Part shown: in pieces, positions 33,750 to 42,236 of the stretch | Layout of the letters: each line of letters opens with the position of its first letter | How positions within the stretch are numbered: position 1 is the first letter of the stretch | Assembly (NCBI RefSeq): GCF_004123835.1 | Contig: NZ_MZMU01000003.1 | Coordinates: forward strand, 310,001-374,000 | Direction: 5' to 3' | DNA from: Rhizobium leguminosarum | GTDB lineage: Bacteria; Pseudomonadota; Alphaproteobacteria; Rhizobiales; Rhizobiaceae | Length of the DNA: 64,000 nt | Translations under genes and position numbers: made by a program | The notes under the pieces: model-generated | What the model was told of the DNA's origin: nothing | Database searches by the model: none | The model's input: the letters and a program-made list of their open reading frames with translations, nothing else

Positions 33750-35069
33750 ATGAATTGCCGCTATCAGGCAGAGTTCCAATATAAGAAAAACGAATCGACG
33801 CCGCGAGGGCACTTGCCAGACGAAACTCCATGGAGAAAAAGCCTGTTGGCGCGCATCCGGCGCGAACGGCCGGTGCTGATTGCGGCAATCCTCAGCGCGC
33901 TCGCCGCGCTTGCCGCCGGCATGAACAAGTGGGTTGTGCTTGTCCTGCTGCTTATGATGATCCTCACCGCGCTTTTCAACGAGGCGCCCATCATCAAGGC
34001 GGAACCCGCCGAGCCGGCCGAGATCGAGCCGGAGCTGCCGCCCAGCCGCCTGCCTGAAGTTTCCGCCACGCTTGCCGGCCTCGATATCCCCGTCATGGTG
34101 CTGTCGGACGATGCCTCGGTGCTCTTCCAGAACCGTGCTGCCGAAAAGGCCTTCGGCACAGTGGCGCTCGGCGCCCATATATCGGCCCGCCTGCGCTCGC
34201 CCGGCGTGCTCGACATGGTGCGCGAAACCATCGCCACCAATGCGCCGAACCAGATCGAGCATGCCGAGCGGCTGCCGTCCGAGCGCGTCTATATCGTGCG
34301 CAGCGCCCCCGTCGAATTCGCGGCCGATGACGGTCCGCGTGAGCGCTATTTCATCCTCTCCTTCCGCGATATATCGGAGGTCCGCCGCATCGACCGCATG
34401 CGGTCGGATTTCGTCGCCAATGCCAGCCATGAGCTGCGCACGCCGCTTGCCTCGCTGCGCGGCTTCATCGAGACCATCCAGGGGCCGGCGAAGAACGATC
34501 TGAAGGCGCAGGCGCGTTTCCTCAACATCATGCTCGACCAGACGACGCGCATGAGCCGGCTGGTCGACGACCTGCTGTCGCTCTCCCGCCTGGAGCTGAA
34601 ATCGCACATTGCGCCGGATGAGAAGATCGATCTGGTGCCGCTGCTCGGCCATGTCAGAGATGCGCTTGTGCCGCTGGCCAGGGATGTCGGCGTCGACATC
34701 AACCTGCATCTGCCAGAGGGCAAGGTCGAGGTGCTGGGCGACCGCGACGAACTTGTCCAGGTCTTCGAGAACCTGATGGAAAATGCCTGCAAATACGGCC
34801 AGGAGGGCGAGATCGTCGATGTCTGGCTGAAGAACGGCACCGGCCAGCCGGTCGAGGTCAGCATCGTCGACAAAGGCCCGGGCATCCCGGCCGAACATGT
34901 GCCGCGCCTGACGGAGCGCTTCTACCGCGTCAGCATCGAGGACAGCCGCTCGAAGAAGGGCACCGGCCTCGGCCTTGCCATCGTCAAACACATCCTCACC
35001 CGCCACCGGGCGCGGCTGATCGTCAAGTCGGAAGTCGGCAAGGGCACCGAGTTTACCGTCCGTTTTTGA
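33750..35069 (+). CDS. phoR: Phosphate regulon sensor histidine kinase PhoR
   Basis: Inner-membrane sensor kinase. Two adjacent membrane segments (LIAAILSALAALAAGM and VVLVLLLMMILTALF) are near the N-terminus, followed by a PAS-like domain (about residues 95-200), HisKA with ASHELRTPLASLRG (phospho-acceptor His) and HATPase with ENLMENACKYG, IVDKGPGIP and KGTGLGLAIVKH. The start is uncertain: ATG 33750 (439 residues) is used; a TTG at 33678 and later starts are possible and none has a good ribosome site. First gene of phoR-pstSCAB-phoU-phoB; pstS has its own Pho box downstream. Confidence 0.92.
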   Translation: MNCRYQAEFQYKKNESTPRGHLPDETPWRKSLLARIRRERPVLIAAILSALAALAAGMNKWVVLVLLLMMILTALFNEAPIIKAEPAEPAEIEPELPPSRLPEVSATLAGLDIPVMVLSDDASVLFQNRAAEKAFGTVALGAHISARLRSPGVLDMVRETIATNAPNQIEHAERLPSERVYIVRSAPVEFAADDGPRERYFILSFRDISEVRRIDRMRSDFVANASHELRTPLASLRGFIETIQGPAKNDLKAQARFLNIMLDQTTRMSRLVDDLLSLSRLELKSHIAPDEKIDLVPLLGHVRDALVPLARDVGVDINLHLPEGKVEVLGDRDELVQVFENLMENACKYGQEGEIVDVWLKNGTGQPVEVSIVDKGPGIPAEHVPRLTERFYRVSIEDSRSKKGTGLGLAIVKHILTRHRARLIVKSEVGKGTEFTVRF

Positions 35070-35128
35070 CGATATGTCGCAACACTTTTACGTTGCATAA
35101 TTTTATCATTTCAAATCAATAACTTATA

Positions 35129-35157
35129 TTGTCACAAATGTTTCATCGATTTGACAT
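35129..35157 (+). promoter_or_regulatory. Tandem Pho box upstream of pstS
   Basis: Three 7-mers related to the PhoB site CTGTCAT, spaced by 4 bases: TTGTCAC AAAT GTTTCAT CGAT TTGACAT. The spacing is exactly that of Pho boxes (11-bp phase), and the site lies 110-138 bases before pstS. It should make pstSCAB-phoU-phoB phosphate-starvation inducible. Confidence 0.8.
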
Positions 35158-35195
35158 AAAAGGACGAGGCTTCAAGAGCTAAGAGAGTCCCGCCG

Positions 35196-35267
35196 ATGAA
35201 AAAAGGCACTGCGAGGGCCTCTCTAATGGCCGCACTCACACAAGCCCAAATGCCGGGAGATTTCTAA
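35196..35267 (+). CDS. Possible 23-codon leader ORF coupled to pstS
   Basis: ATG 35196 (AAGAGAG about 10 bases upstream) opens a frame MKKGTARASLMAALTQAQ... that ends with TAA at 35265-35267. The pstS start ATG shares the last A (TAATG). The pstS ribosome site GGGAGA lies inside this frame. Translation of it could couple to pstS. A frame of this length can arise by chance, so this is tentative. Confidence 0.35.
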   Translation: MKKGTARASLMAALTQAQMPGDF

Positions 35268-36301
35268 TGAACACCTTCAAGCTCACCGTTGCCGCGCTCG
35301 CTGCAACTGCTGCTTTCGCTGGCGCTGCCGTCGCCCGCGACCAGATTCAGGTTGCTGGTTCGTCCACCGTCCTGCCTTACGCAAAGATCGTTGCCGAGTC
35401 CTTCGGCGAAACCTTCACCAACTTCAAGACGCCGGTCGTCGAATCCGGCGGCTCGGGCGCTGGCCTGAAGGAATTCTGCAAGGGCGTTGGCGAAGACACC
35501 ATCGACATTGCGAATTCCTCGCGTCCGATCAATAAGAACGAGGTGGAAGCCTGCAAGGCTGCCGGCGTAACCGACATCCAGGAAGTCAAGATCGGTTATG
35601 ACGGAATCGTCTTCGCAACCGACGCGTCCAACCCTGATGTCGCTTACGTTCCTGCCGATATCTACAAGGCCCTCGCTGCCCAGGTCGTCGTCGACGGTAA
35701 GCTCGTCGCCAACCCCTACAAGAAGTGGTCGGAAGTCAACCCGAAGCTTCCGGCTGTTGATATTGCCGCCTACATTCCGGGCGAAAAGCACGGCACCCGC
35801 GAAGTCTTCGAACAGAACGTTCTCGCTGCCGGCTGCAAGGCCTCTGGCGCAACCGACGTCATCGCCAAGGAAATCGCCGACAAGGCTGCCCAGGGCAAGG
35901 CCTGCGTCGCAGTCCGCAAGGACGGCGTCGCCGTTGACATCGACGGCGACTATCCGGAGACCCTCGCACGCATCGCCGCCAACAAGACCGGCCTCGGCGT
36001 ATTCGGCCTTTCCTTCTATGAAAACAACGCCGACAAGCTCAAGGTTGCGAGCATGAGCGGTATCGTTCCGTCCACCGAAACGATCGCTAACGGCACCTAC
36101 CCGGTTTCCCGCCCGCTGTTCTTCTACGTCAAGAAGGCACATCTCGGCGCCGTTCCGGGCCTGAAGGAATACGTCAACTTCTTCGTATCCGACCAGATGA
36201 TCGGCCCTGACAGCCCGCTCGTCGAATACGGCCTGGTTGCCGCTCCCGATGCTGAGCGCGAAGCGATCCGCAAGGACGTCGAAGCCGGTAAGGCTATGTA
36301 A
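35267..36301 (+). CDS. pstS: Phosphate-binding periplasmic protein PstS
   Basis: High-affinity phosphate-binding protein of 344 residues. The signal peptide (MNTFKLTVAALAATAAFAGA) is cut near residue 23. Ligand-binding landmarks are VAGSSTVLPYAKIVAE (about residues 29-44), VESGGSGAGLKEFC (about 58-71) and IANSSRPI (about 81-88). GGGAGA lies 7 bases before ATG 35267. First transporter gene after the Pho box. Codon use is noticeably biased to preferred codons, as expected for an abundant protein. A complete RIME-like repeat follows before pstC. Confidence 0.97.
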   Translation: MNTFKLTVAALAATAAFAGAAVARDQIQVAGSSTVLPYAKIVAESFGETFTNFKTPVVESGGSGAGLKEFCKGVGEDTIDIANSSRPINKNEVEACKAAGVTDIQEVKIGYDGIVFATDASNPDVAYVPADIYKALAAQVVVDGKLVANPYKKWSEVNPKLPAVDIAAYIPGEKHGTREVFEQNVLAAGCKASGATDVIAKEIADKAAQGKACVAVRKDGVAVDIDGDYPETLARIAANKTGLGVFGLSFYENNADKLKVASMSGIVPSTETIANGTYPVSRPLFFYVKKAHLGAVPGLKEYVNFFVSDQMIGPDSPLVEYGLVAAPDAEREAIRKDVEAGKAM

Positions 36302-36324
36302 TGACTTTGCCGGCGCGGTGCCTA

Positions 36325-36428
36325 CTGCATAATTCCTTAAATCGGAATCGATTTAAGGATAAAATTATGCAGCACTTCAAAGTGCTACAGCGTCCTTTGC
36401 GCGTCTGAAAAGACGCGCGGCGCTGTAG
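36325..36428. repeat. Complete RIME-like repeat between pstS and pstC
   Basis: Hairpin CTGCATAATT ... AATTATGCAG, then a small GCACTTCAAAGTGC palindrome, then hairpin CTACAGCG ... CGCTGTAG (44 bases). In total three palindromes in 104 bp, in inverse orientation to the copy at 6008-6108. It fills much of the 271-base gap after pstS, and its CTGTAG end faces pstC. Confidence 0.85.
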
Positions 36429-36572
36429 AGGCCCGCGCCGGCATTGCTTATGCCCTGCGCGCCGGCGGTTCCGGAGCTGCAGGGTTGGAATTCCTTCTCC
36501 ATGATTGGAAGCTGAAGGCAGGCTGATCAAGCTGCCGGGCTTTTTGGGGCTATGGGCCTGGGGACGTAACGA

Positions 36573-38054
36573 ATGAGCACATCCATCATACTTTTGTGCC
36601 TTGTGGTGATCGGAGTCGCCGCCTATCTGGTCGCGCGCAACCGTGCCACGGCGCTTGCCGGAGGCAGATCCTCCTCACTGCATTCACGGCCGGCCTATTA
36701 CGGCGCCTATGCGGCGATCTGGGCAGTTCTTCCCGCCCTCATCGTCCTTGGCCTCTGGCTCTCCATCAGCCCCGGCATCACCCAGTCTTCGGTTCGCGGC
36801 GCTTTTCCCGAAGACATCAGGGCTCAAGTCTCGGTCGAGCAGGATCTTGGCTATTCGACGGTGGCGACTGTCGCCCGTGGCCTGACGATGCTGACATCGG
36901 ATGAAACTGCGGCGGTCGGCAACGATCCGGCTGCGCTGCAGGCCAAGCTCCTCGAAAAGGGCGTGCCGCTTGCCAGCCAGCCGCTGCCTTACATGCTTGA
37001 CGCCGCCAGGACGCTCAACGCCATGAGCATGACGAGCCGCATCGCCATGACGGCGGTCGTCTTCATCCTGGCCGTTGCCGGCGCCTTCTATGCGCTGCGC
37101 TCCATCGCTCCGCGCTTCCGCGCCCGCAACCGGGTCGAGCGCGTCATGCTCTGGGGCCTGCTGCTCGCCTCCTCGATCGCCATTCTGACGACGATCGGCA
37201 TCGTGCTCTCCATGCTGTCGGAAGCCGCCCGCTTCTTTACGGCTGTTCCCGCCATGGACTTCTTCTTCGGCACCGTCTGGGATCCGCGCTTTGCCGGAGC
37301 CGGCAGCTCGTCCTTCGGTCAGTTCGGCCTGATCCCGCTGCTGCTCGGCACGATCTATATCGGCCTGGTCGCCATGCTGGTCGCCGTGCCGGTCGGCCTC
37401 TTTGCCGCCATCTACATGGCCGAATACGCCTCGATGAAGGTGCGCTCGATCGCCAAGCCGCTCCTCGAAGTGCTCGCCGGCATTCCGACGATCGTCTACG
37501 GCTTCTTCGCGCTCGTCACCGTCGGCCCGTTCCTGCGCGATTTCTCCGCCCAGGTCAGCGGCCTTCTGTCCGGCAACTACAGCAATTTCATTCAGGCGCA
37601 GAGCGTTCTGACAGCCGGTATCGTCATGGGCATCATGCTGATCCCTTACGTGTCCTCGCTGTCGGACGATATCATCACCGCCGTGCCGGGGTCGCTGCGT
37701 GACGGTTCGCTCGGTCTTGGTGCCACACGCTCCGAAACCATCAAGAAGGTGGTCTTGCCCGCAGCCCTTCCCGGCATCGTCGGCGCATTGCTGATGACTG
37801 CCTCGCGCGCCGTCGGCGAAACCATGATCGTGGTGCTGGCCGCCGGTGTTGCTGCCCGCATCCAGATCAACCCCTTCGAGCCGATGACGACGGTGACCGT
37901 CAAGATCGTCAACCAGCTGACCGGCGACCTTGAGTTCACCTCGCCGCAGACGCTGGTTGCCTTTGCCCTTGGCATCACGCTGTTCTGCATCACGCTTTGC
38001 CTCAATATCTATGCGCTCTACATCGTGCGCAAATACCGGGAGCAGTACGAATGA
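36573..38054 (+). CDS. pstC: Phosphate ABC transporter permease PstC
   Basis: Inner-membrane permease of 493 residues, much longer than E. coli PstC (about 320). The extra N-terminal part holds two or three membrane segments (about residues 2-18, 43-64, 148-172), as is common in alphaproteobacteria. The core permease follows, with the coupling region SLGLGATRSETIKKVVLPAA (about residues 379-398). Its stop overlaps pstA by ATGA. The 271-base gap to pstS holds a RIME-like element, so pstC is probably expressed less than pstS. Confidence 0.95.
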   Translation: MSTSIILLCLVVIGVAAYLVARNRATALAGGRSSSLHSRPAYYGAYAAIWAVLPALIVLGLWLSISPGITQSSVRGAFPEDIRAQVSVEQDLGYSTVATVARGLTMLTSDETAAVGNDPAALQAKLLEKGVPLASQPLPYMLDAARTLNAMSMTSRIAMTAVVFILAVAGAFYALRSIAPRFRARNRVERVMLWGLLLASSIAILTTIGIVLSMLSEAARFFTAVPAMDFFFGTVWDPRFAGAGSSSFGQFGLIPLLLGTIYIGLVAMLVAVPVGLFAAIYMAEYASMKVRSIAKPLLEVLAGIPTIVYGFFALVTVGPFLRDFSAQVSGLLSGNYSNFIQAQSVLTAGIVMGIMLIPYVSSLSDDIITAVPGSLRDGSLGLGATRSETIKKVVLPAALPGIVGALLMTASRAVGETMIVVLAAGVAARIQINPFEPMTTVTVKIVNQLTGDLEFTSPQTLVAFALGITLFCITLCLNIYALYIVRKYREQYE

Positions 38055-39373
38055 CGGATATTGTTTCTCCCACCGCCGGCGTCACCGTTTCCAAGGCGCC
38101 AGCCCGCCGCGATATCGGTATCAAGCGGCGCTACGCCGCCGAGCGCCGGTTCCAGGCCTATGGCATCGCCGCCATCACCTTCGGTCTCGTCTTCCTCTTC
38201 ATCCTGCTGTGGACGGTGATCGGCAACGGCTACACCGCCTTCCAGCAGACGGCGATCACTCTGCCGATCGAATTCTCCGAGAAGACGATCGACCCGAACA
38301 ACAAGCGTGCGACCGATCCCTCGGCGCTGATCGCCGCCAACTATCCGGTTCTCCTGCGTGACGCGATCGTCAAGCAGCTGAACATCAATGCCTCGAGCCG
38401 TCCCGACGTGCGCGATGCATCCGCCATGCTGTCGAAGAGTGCGCCGATCCAGCTGCGCGATATGGTGATCGCCGATCCGTCGATCATCGGCAAGACGGTC
38501 AATGTCACGGTGCTCGCCGACGCCAATGTCGACAGCGCCAACAAGGCCCAGATCGACCTCTCTGTCGATGAGAAGAACCGCAAGGTCAACGACAAGCAGG
38601 TTGGCTGGATGAACGAACTGAAGGCGAGTGGTGCTCTCCACAAGCAGTTCAACACCGGCCTCTTCGTCAACGGCAATTCCAGCCGTCCGGAGGCCGCAGG
38701 CCTGGGAGTCGCCCTGATCGGCTCGCTCTACCTGATGCTGATCGTCCTCGTGCTCGCGCTGCCGATCGGCGTCGCCGCCTCGATCTATCTCGAGGAATTC
38801 GCGCCGAAGAACAAGCTGACGGACCTGATCGAGGTCAACATCAACAACCTCGCCGCGGTCCCTTCGATCGTCTACGGTCTGCTCGGTCTTTCCGTCTTCA
38901 TCAACTTCATCGGCCTGCCGCGCTCGGCCTCGCTGGTCGGCGGCCTGGTGCTGACGCTGATGACCCTGCCGACGATCATCATCGCGACGCGTGCGGCACT
39001 GCGCGCCGTGCCGCCGTCGATCCGCGCCGCAGCGCTCGGCCTTGGCGCCTCGAAGATGCAGATGGTGTTCCACCATGTGCTGCCGCTCGCCATGCCGGGC
39101 ATCCTGACCGGCACGATCATCGGCCTGGCGCACGCGCTCGGCGAAACCGCGCCGCTGCTCCTGATCGGCATGGTCGCCTTCGTCGCCAACGCGCCGACGA
39201 CACCGCTCGATCCCTCGACGGCTCTGCCCGTACAGGTCTATATGTGGGCCAACGAGGCAGAACGTGCCTTCGTTGAGCGTACTTCGGGTGCCATCATCGT
39301 CCTGCTCCTGTTCCTGATCGTCATGAACATGGGCGCCATCCTCTTGCGTCGTCGCTTCGAGCGCCGCTGGTAA
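38051..39373 (+). CDS. pstA: Phosphate ABC transporter permease PstA
   Basis: Permease of 440 residues, long alphaproteobacterial form. Membrane segment 1 is at about residues 38-60, then a periplasmic domain of about 150 residues (AANYPVLLRDAIVKQLNIN onward), then the core permease with five segments and the coupling region AALGLGASKMQMVFHHVLPL (about 330-349). The ATG at 38051 overlaps the pstC stop as ATGA. pstB follows after 15 bases. Confidence 0.95.
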   Translation: MTDIVSPTAGVTVSKAPARRDIGIKRRYAAERRFQAYGIAAITFGLVFLFILLWTVIGNGYTAFQQTAITLPIEFSEKTIDPNNKRATDPSALIAANYPVLLRDAIVKQLNINASSRPDVRDASAMLSKSAPIQLRDMVIADPSIIGKTVNVTVLADANVDSANKAQIDLSVDEKNRKVNDKQVGWMNELKASGALHKQFNTGLFVNGNSSRPEAAGLGVALIGSLYLMLIVLVLALPIGVAASIYLEEFAPKNKLTDLIEVNINNLAAVPSIVYGLLGLSVFINFIGLPRSASLVGGLVLTLMTLPTIIIATRAALRAVPPSIRAAALGLGASKMQMVFHHVLPLAMPGILTGTIIGLAHALGETAPLLLIGMVAFVANAPTTPLDPSTALPVQVYMWANEAERAFVERTSGAIIVLLLFLIVMNMGAILLRRRFERRW

Positions 39374-39388
39374 ACGGAGTTAAACATC

Positions 39389-40204
39389 ATGAATATGCTG
39401 ACGGAAGCTGCAGTTGAAAAGGCGCTGGATCGCAAGATGAGCAACGTCCCTTATAAGATGATCGGCCAGGATGTCTCGGTTTACTACGGCGAGAAGCGCG
39501 CGCTTTTCGATGTGAACCTGAACGTCCGCGAAAACACCGTAACCGCCCTGATCGGCCCGTCCGGCTGCGGCAAGTCGACCTTCCTGCGGTGCCTCAACCG
39601 CATGAACGACACGATCGACGGCTGCCGCGTCACCGGCAAGATCACGCTGGATACCGACGATGTCTATGATCCCGATATCGACGTCGTCGAACTTCGCGCC
39701 CGCGTCGGCATGGTCTTCCAGAAGCCGAACCCGTTCCCGAAGACGATCTATGAAAACGTCTCCTACGGCCCGCGCATCCATGGCCTTGCCAAGTCGAAGG
39801 CCGACCTCGACCAGATCGTCGAGACCAGCCTGCAGCGCGCCGGTCTCTGGAACGAGGTCAAGGACCGCGTGCACGAATCCGGCACCGGCCTGTCGGGCGG
39901 CCAGCAGCAGCGCCTCTGCATTGCGCGTGCCGTCGCCGTCAGCCCTGAAGTCATCCTGATGGACGAGCCCTGCTCGGCGCTCGACCCGATCGCCACCGCC
40001 AAGGTCGAGGAACTGATCCACGAGCTGCGCGAGAACTACACGATCGTCATCGTCACCCACTCCATGCAGCAGGCCGCGCGCGTCTCGCAGCGCACCGCCA
40101 TGTTCCACCTCGGCAATCTCGTCGAGGAGAACGATACCGACAAGATGTTCACCAATCCCGACGATCCGCGTACCCAGGACTACATCATGGGTCGCTTCGG
40201 TTGA
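39389..40204 (+). CDS. pstB: Phosphate ABC transporter ATP-binding protein PstB
   Basis: ATPase of 271 residues, normal size. Motifs are Walker [10 protein letters not shown] (about residues 54-62), Q-loop [10 protein letters not shown], signature [14 protein letters not shown] (about 168-181), Walker [14 protein letters not shown] and the switch VTHSMQQA. It energises PstCA. phoU follows after 43 bases. Confidence 0.98.
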   Translation: MNMLTEAAVEKALDRKMSNVPYKMIGQDVSVYYGEKRALFDVNLNVRENTVTALIGPSGCGKSTFLRCLNRMNDTIDGCRVTGKITLDTDDVYDPDIDVVELRARVGMVFQKPNPFPKTIYENVSYGPRIHGLAKSKADLDQIVETSLQRAGLWNEVKDRVHESGTGLSGGQQQRLCIARAVAVSPEVILMDEPCSALDPIATAKVEELIHELRENYTIVIVTHSMQQAARVSQRTAMFHLGNLVEENDTDKMFTNPDDPRTQDYIMGRFG

Positions 40205-40247
40205 TTTTGGCGACACGAAGCCTTCCCGTTATTCGAGGATAAAGCCC

Positions 40248-40961
40248 ATGGCATCGACACATATTTTTTCTGCCTATGATGATGATCTGAAGTTCCTGTC
40301 CAGGCGGATTTCCGAAATGGGCGGCCTGGCCGAGCAGATGGTCGGCGAATCCGTGCGCGCCCTCGTCAACGGCGATACCGCGCTGGCGCAGAAGGTCATC
40401 TCGGACGATGTGATCCTCGATCACGCCGAACGCGAAATCGGCGACAAGGCGATCGTGACGATCGCCCGCCGTCAGCCGATGGCCTCGGACCTGCGTGAAA
40501 TCATGGGTTCGATCCGCATCGCCGCCGATCTCGAACGCGTCGGCGACCTCGGCAAGAACACGGCCAAGCGCGTCATCGCCGTGCAGAGCACCGGCGTTCC
40601 CCGCAAGCTCGCCCGCGGCCTCGAGCATCTGTCCGAGCTGGCGCTCGTCCAGCTCAAGGAAGTGCTCGACGTCTACACCAATCGTTCAGCCGACAAGGCG
40701 AATGCGATCCGTGAACGCGACAACGAGATCGACGCGATGTACACCTCGCTGTTCCGCGAACTCCTGACCTACATGATGGAAGATCCGCGCAACATCACCA
40801 GCTGCACGCATCTTCTCTTCTGCGCCAAGAACATCGAGCGCATCGGCGACCATGCCACCAACATCGCCGAGACGATCTTTTACATGGCGACAGGCGCGCA
40901 GCCGGAAGGCGATCGTCCGAAGGACGACAGCGCCAACACCGTCGGCGCGGTCACCGAATAA
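40248..40961 (+). CDS. phoU: Phosphate signalling protein PhoU
   Basis: Protein of 237 residues, two repeats of a three-helix bundle. Metal-binding motifs are visible in repeat 1 (RIAADLERVGDLGKNTAKR, about residues 90-108) and repeat 2 (AKNIERIGDHATNIAET, about 193-209). PhoU links transporter activity to PhoR and dampens the Pho response when phosphate is plentiful. Cotranscribed with pstB; a strong hairpin follows before phoB. Confidence 0.97.
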   Translation: MASTHIFSAYDDDLKFLSRRISEMGGLAEQMVGESVRALVNGDTALAQKVISDDVILDHAEREIGDKAIVTIARRQPMASDLREIMGSIRIAADLERVGDLGKNTAKRVIAVQSTGVPRKLARGLEHLSELALVQLKEVLDVYTNRSADKANAIRERDNEIDAMYTSLFRELLTYMMEDPRNITSCTHLLFCAKNIERIGDHATNIAETIFYMATGAQPEGDRPKDDSANTVGAVTE

Positions 40962-40982
40962 CGCCCACACCAGTCAATTGCG

Positions 40983-41078
40983 TGCGCGCCCGTCCGGGCG
41001 CGCAAAGAGGTCGCAGCCAATTTCTGAATTTGCGCAGGATGCATTGCTTAAATCACCCTGGTTTAAGGATCATGCGCG
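40983..41078 (+). promoter_or_regulatory. Two hairpins between phoU and phoB
   Basis: TGCGCGCCCG and CGGGCGCGCA form a near-continuous 10-bp stem just after phoU. A second, imperfect palindrome (CTTAAATC / GGTTTAAG inside GCGCA ... TGCGC, 41032-41078) resembles the second hairpin of the RIME-like repeats and ends 15 bases before the phoB ATG. They may set the phoB/phoU expression ratio. Function is inferred. Confidence 0.45.
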
Positions 41079-41093
41079 AGGAGACCGACACGC

Positions 41094-41777
41094 ATGATCC
41101 CGAGAGTTGCAGTTGTTGAAGACGAGGAAGCCCTCAGCGTGCTTCTTCGCTACAATCTCGAAGCGGAAGGCTTCGAGGTCGATACCATCCTTCGTGGCGA
41201 CGAAGCCGAAATGAGGCTTCAGGAGCGCACGCCCGATCTGCTCATCCTCGATTGGATGCTGCCGGGCGTTTCCGGCATCGAGCTCTGCCGGCGCCTGCGC
41301 ATGCGGCCGGAAACCGAGCGCCTGCCGATCATCATGCTGACGGCGCGCGGCGAGGAGAGCGAGCGCGTTCGCGGGCTTTCGACGGGCGCCGACGATTATG
41401 TCGTCAAGCCCTTCTCGACCCCCGAGCTCGTTGCCCGCGTCAAGGCGATGCTGCGCCGCGCCCGTCCCGAGGTGCTGTCGACGGTGCTGAAATGCGGCGA
41501 TATCGAGCTCGACCGCGAAACCCACCGCGTCCATCGCAAGAGCCGCGAAGTCCGCCTCGGCCCCACCGAATTCCGCCTGCTGGAATTCCTGATGTCGTCG
41601 CCAGGCCGGGTCTTCTCCCGCTCGCAGCTTCTCGATGGCGTCTGGGGCCACGATATCTATGTCGACGAACGCACCGTCGACGTCCATGTCGGCCGCCTGC
41701 GCAAGGCGCTGAATTTCTCCAATATGCAGGACGTCATCCGCACCGTCCGCGGCGCCGGTTATTCGATGGAAGCCTGA
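41094..41777 (+). CDS. phoB: Phosphate regulon response regulator PhoB
   Basis: OmpR-type regulator of 227 residues. The receiver domain (1-120) has phospho-acceptor Asp in LLILDWMLPGVSG (about residue 53), Thr in MLTARGEE and Lys in DYVVKPF. The C-terminal winged helix (about 130-225) has LGPTEFRLLEFLMSSPGRVF and VHVGRLRKAL. GAGGAG lies before ATG 41094. Last gene of the phosphate cluster; it binds Pho boxes such as that at 35129. Confidence 0.97.
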   Translation: MIPRVAVVEDEEALSVLLRYNLEAEGFEVDTILRGDEAEMRLQERTPDLLILDWMLPGVSGIELCRRLRMRPETERLPIIMLTARGEESERVRGLSTGADDYVVKPFSTPELVARVKAMLRRARPEVLSTVLKCGDIELDRETHRVHRKSREVRLGPTEFRLLEFLMSSPGRVFSRSQLLDGVWGHDIYVDERTVDVHVGRLRKALNFSNMQDVIRTVRGAGYSMEA

Positions 41778-41848
41778 GGGCCGTAAACGGGGGCGAGGGG
41801 ACGTGCCTCGCGAGAGGTTGCTGGGGAATGGAAAGAGTGCGGCACAAT

Positions 41849-42049
41849 CTCTTCTCCCTCGGGGAGAAGGTGCCGGCAGGCGGATGACGGGGCCACACGG
41901 CACCCCCCTCCCGTCATTACCTATCCCACCACATCAACGGCGAACGGCCTGAACACGGTCGAAACCCGCATGGGCGTTGTTGGGAGAGACCGGCTTCGCC
42001 GGCCCCCTCATCCGCCCTACGGGCACCTTCTCCCCGCTGGGGAGAAGAG
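41849..42049. mobile_element. MITE-like composite repeat, copy 3
   Basis: About 47-bp terminal inverted repeats, each with the CTTCTCCC/GGGAGAAG palindrome, around a centre with GAACACGGTCGAAACC (reverse of the usual order). It lies in the 459-base gap between the convergent phoB and gcrA genes. The gap also holds a short related stretch to about 42110 and the gcrA terminator. Confidence 0.8.
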
Positions 42050-42183
42050 GGAATCGAGACGTTGCGGCCTGTCCCCTCTCCCCGCAAGCGGGGGTCCGAA
42101 GGACGGGGCGAGACCCGTGGCTCGACCCCGGTCGGTGCGGGCAGGCGGATGATGGGCAGCCATCGGCGCGAACCAATAAGTAC

Positions 42184-42210
42184 AAAAAAACGGGCCACTC
42201 GGCCCGTTTT
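42184..42210 (-). terminator. Rho-independent terminator of gcrA
   Basis: On the minus strand AAAACGGGCC, a 4-base loop and GGCCCGTT are followed by a run of seven T. It lies 27 bases after the gcrA stop codon. Confidence 0.85.
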
Positions 42211-42236
42211 CTACATTCTGACGCTTATGCCCGCGT

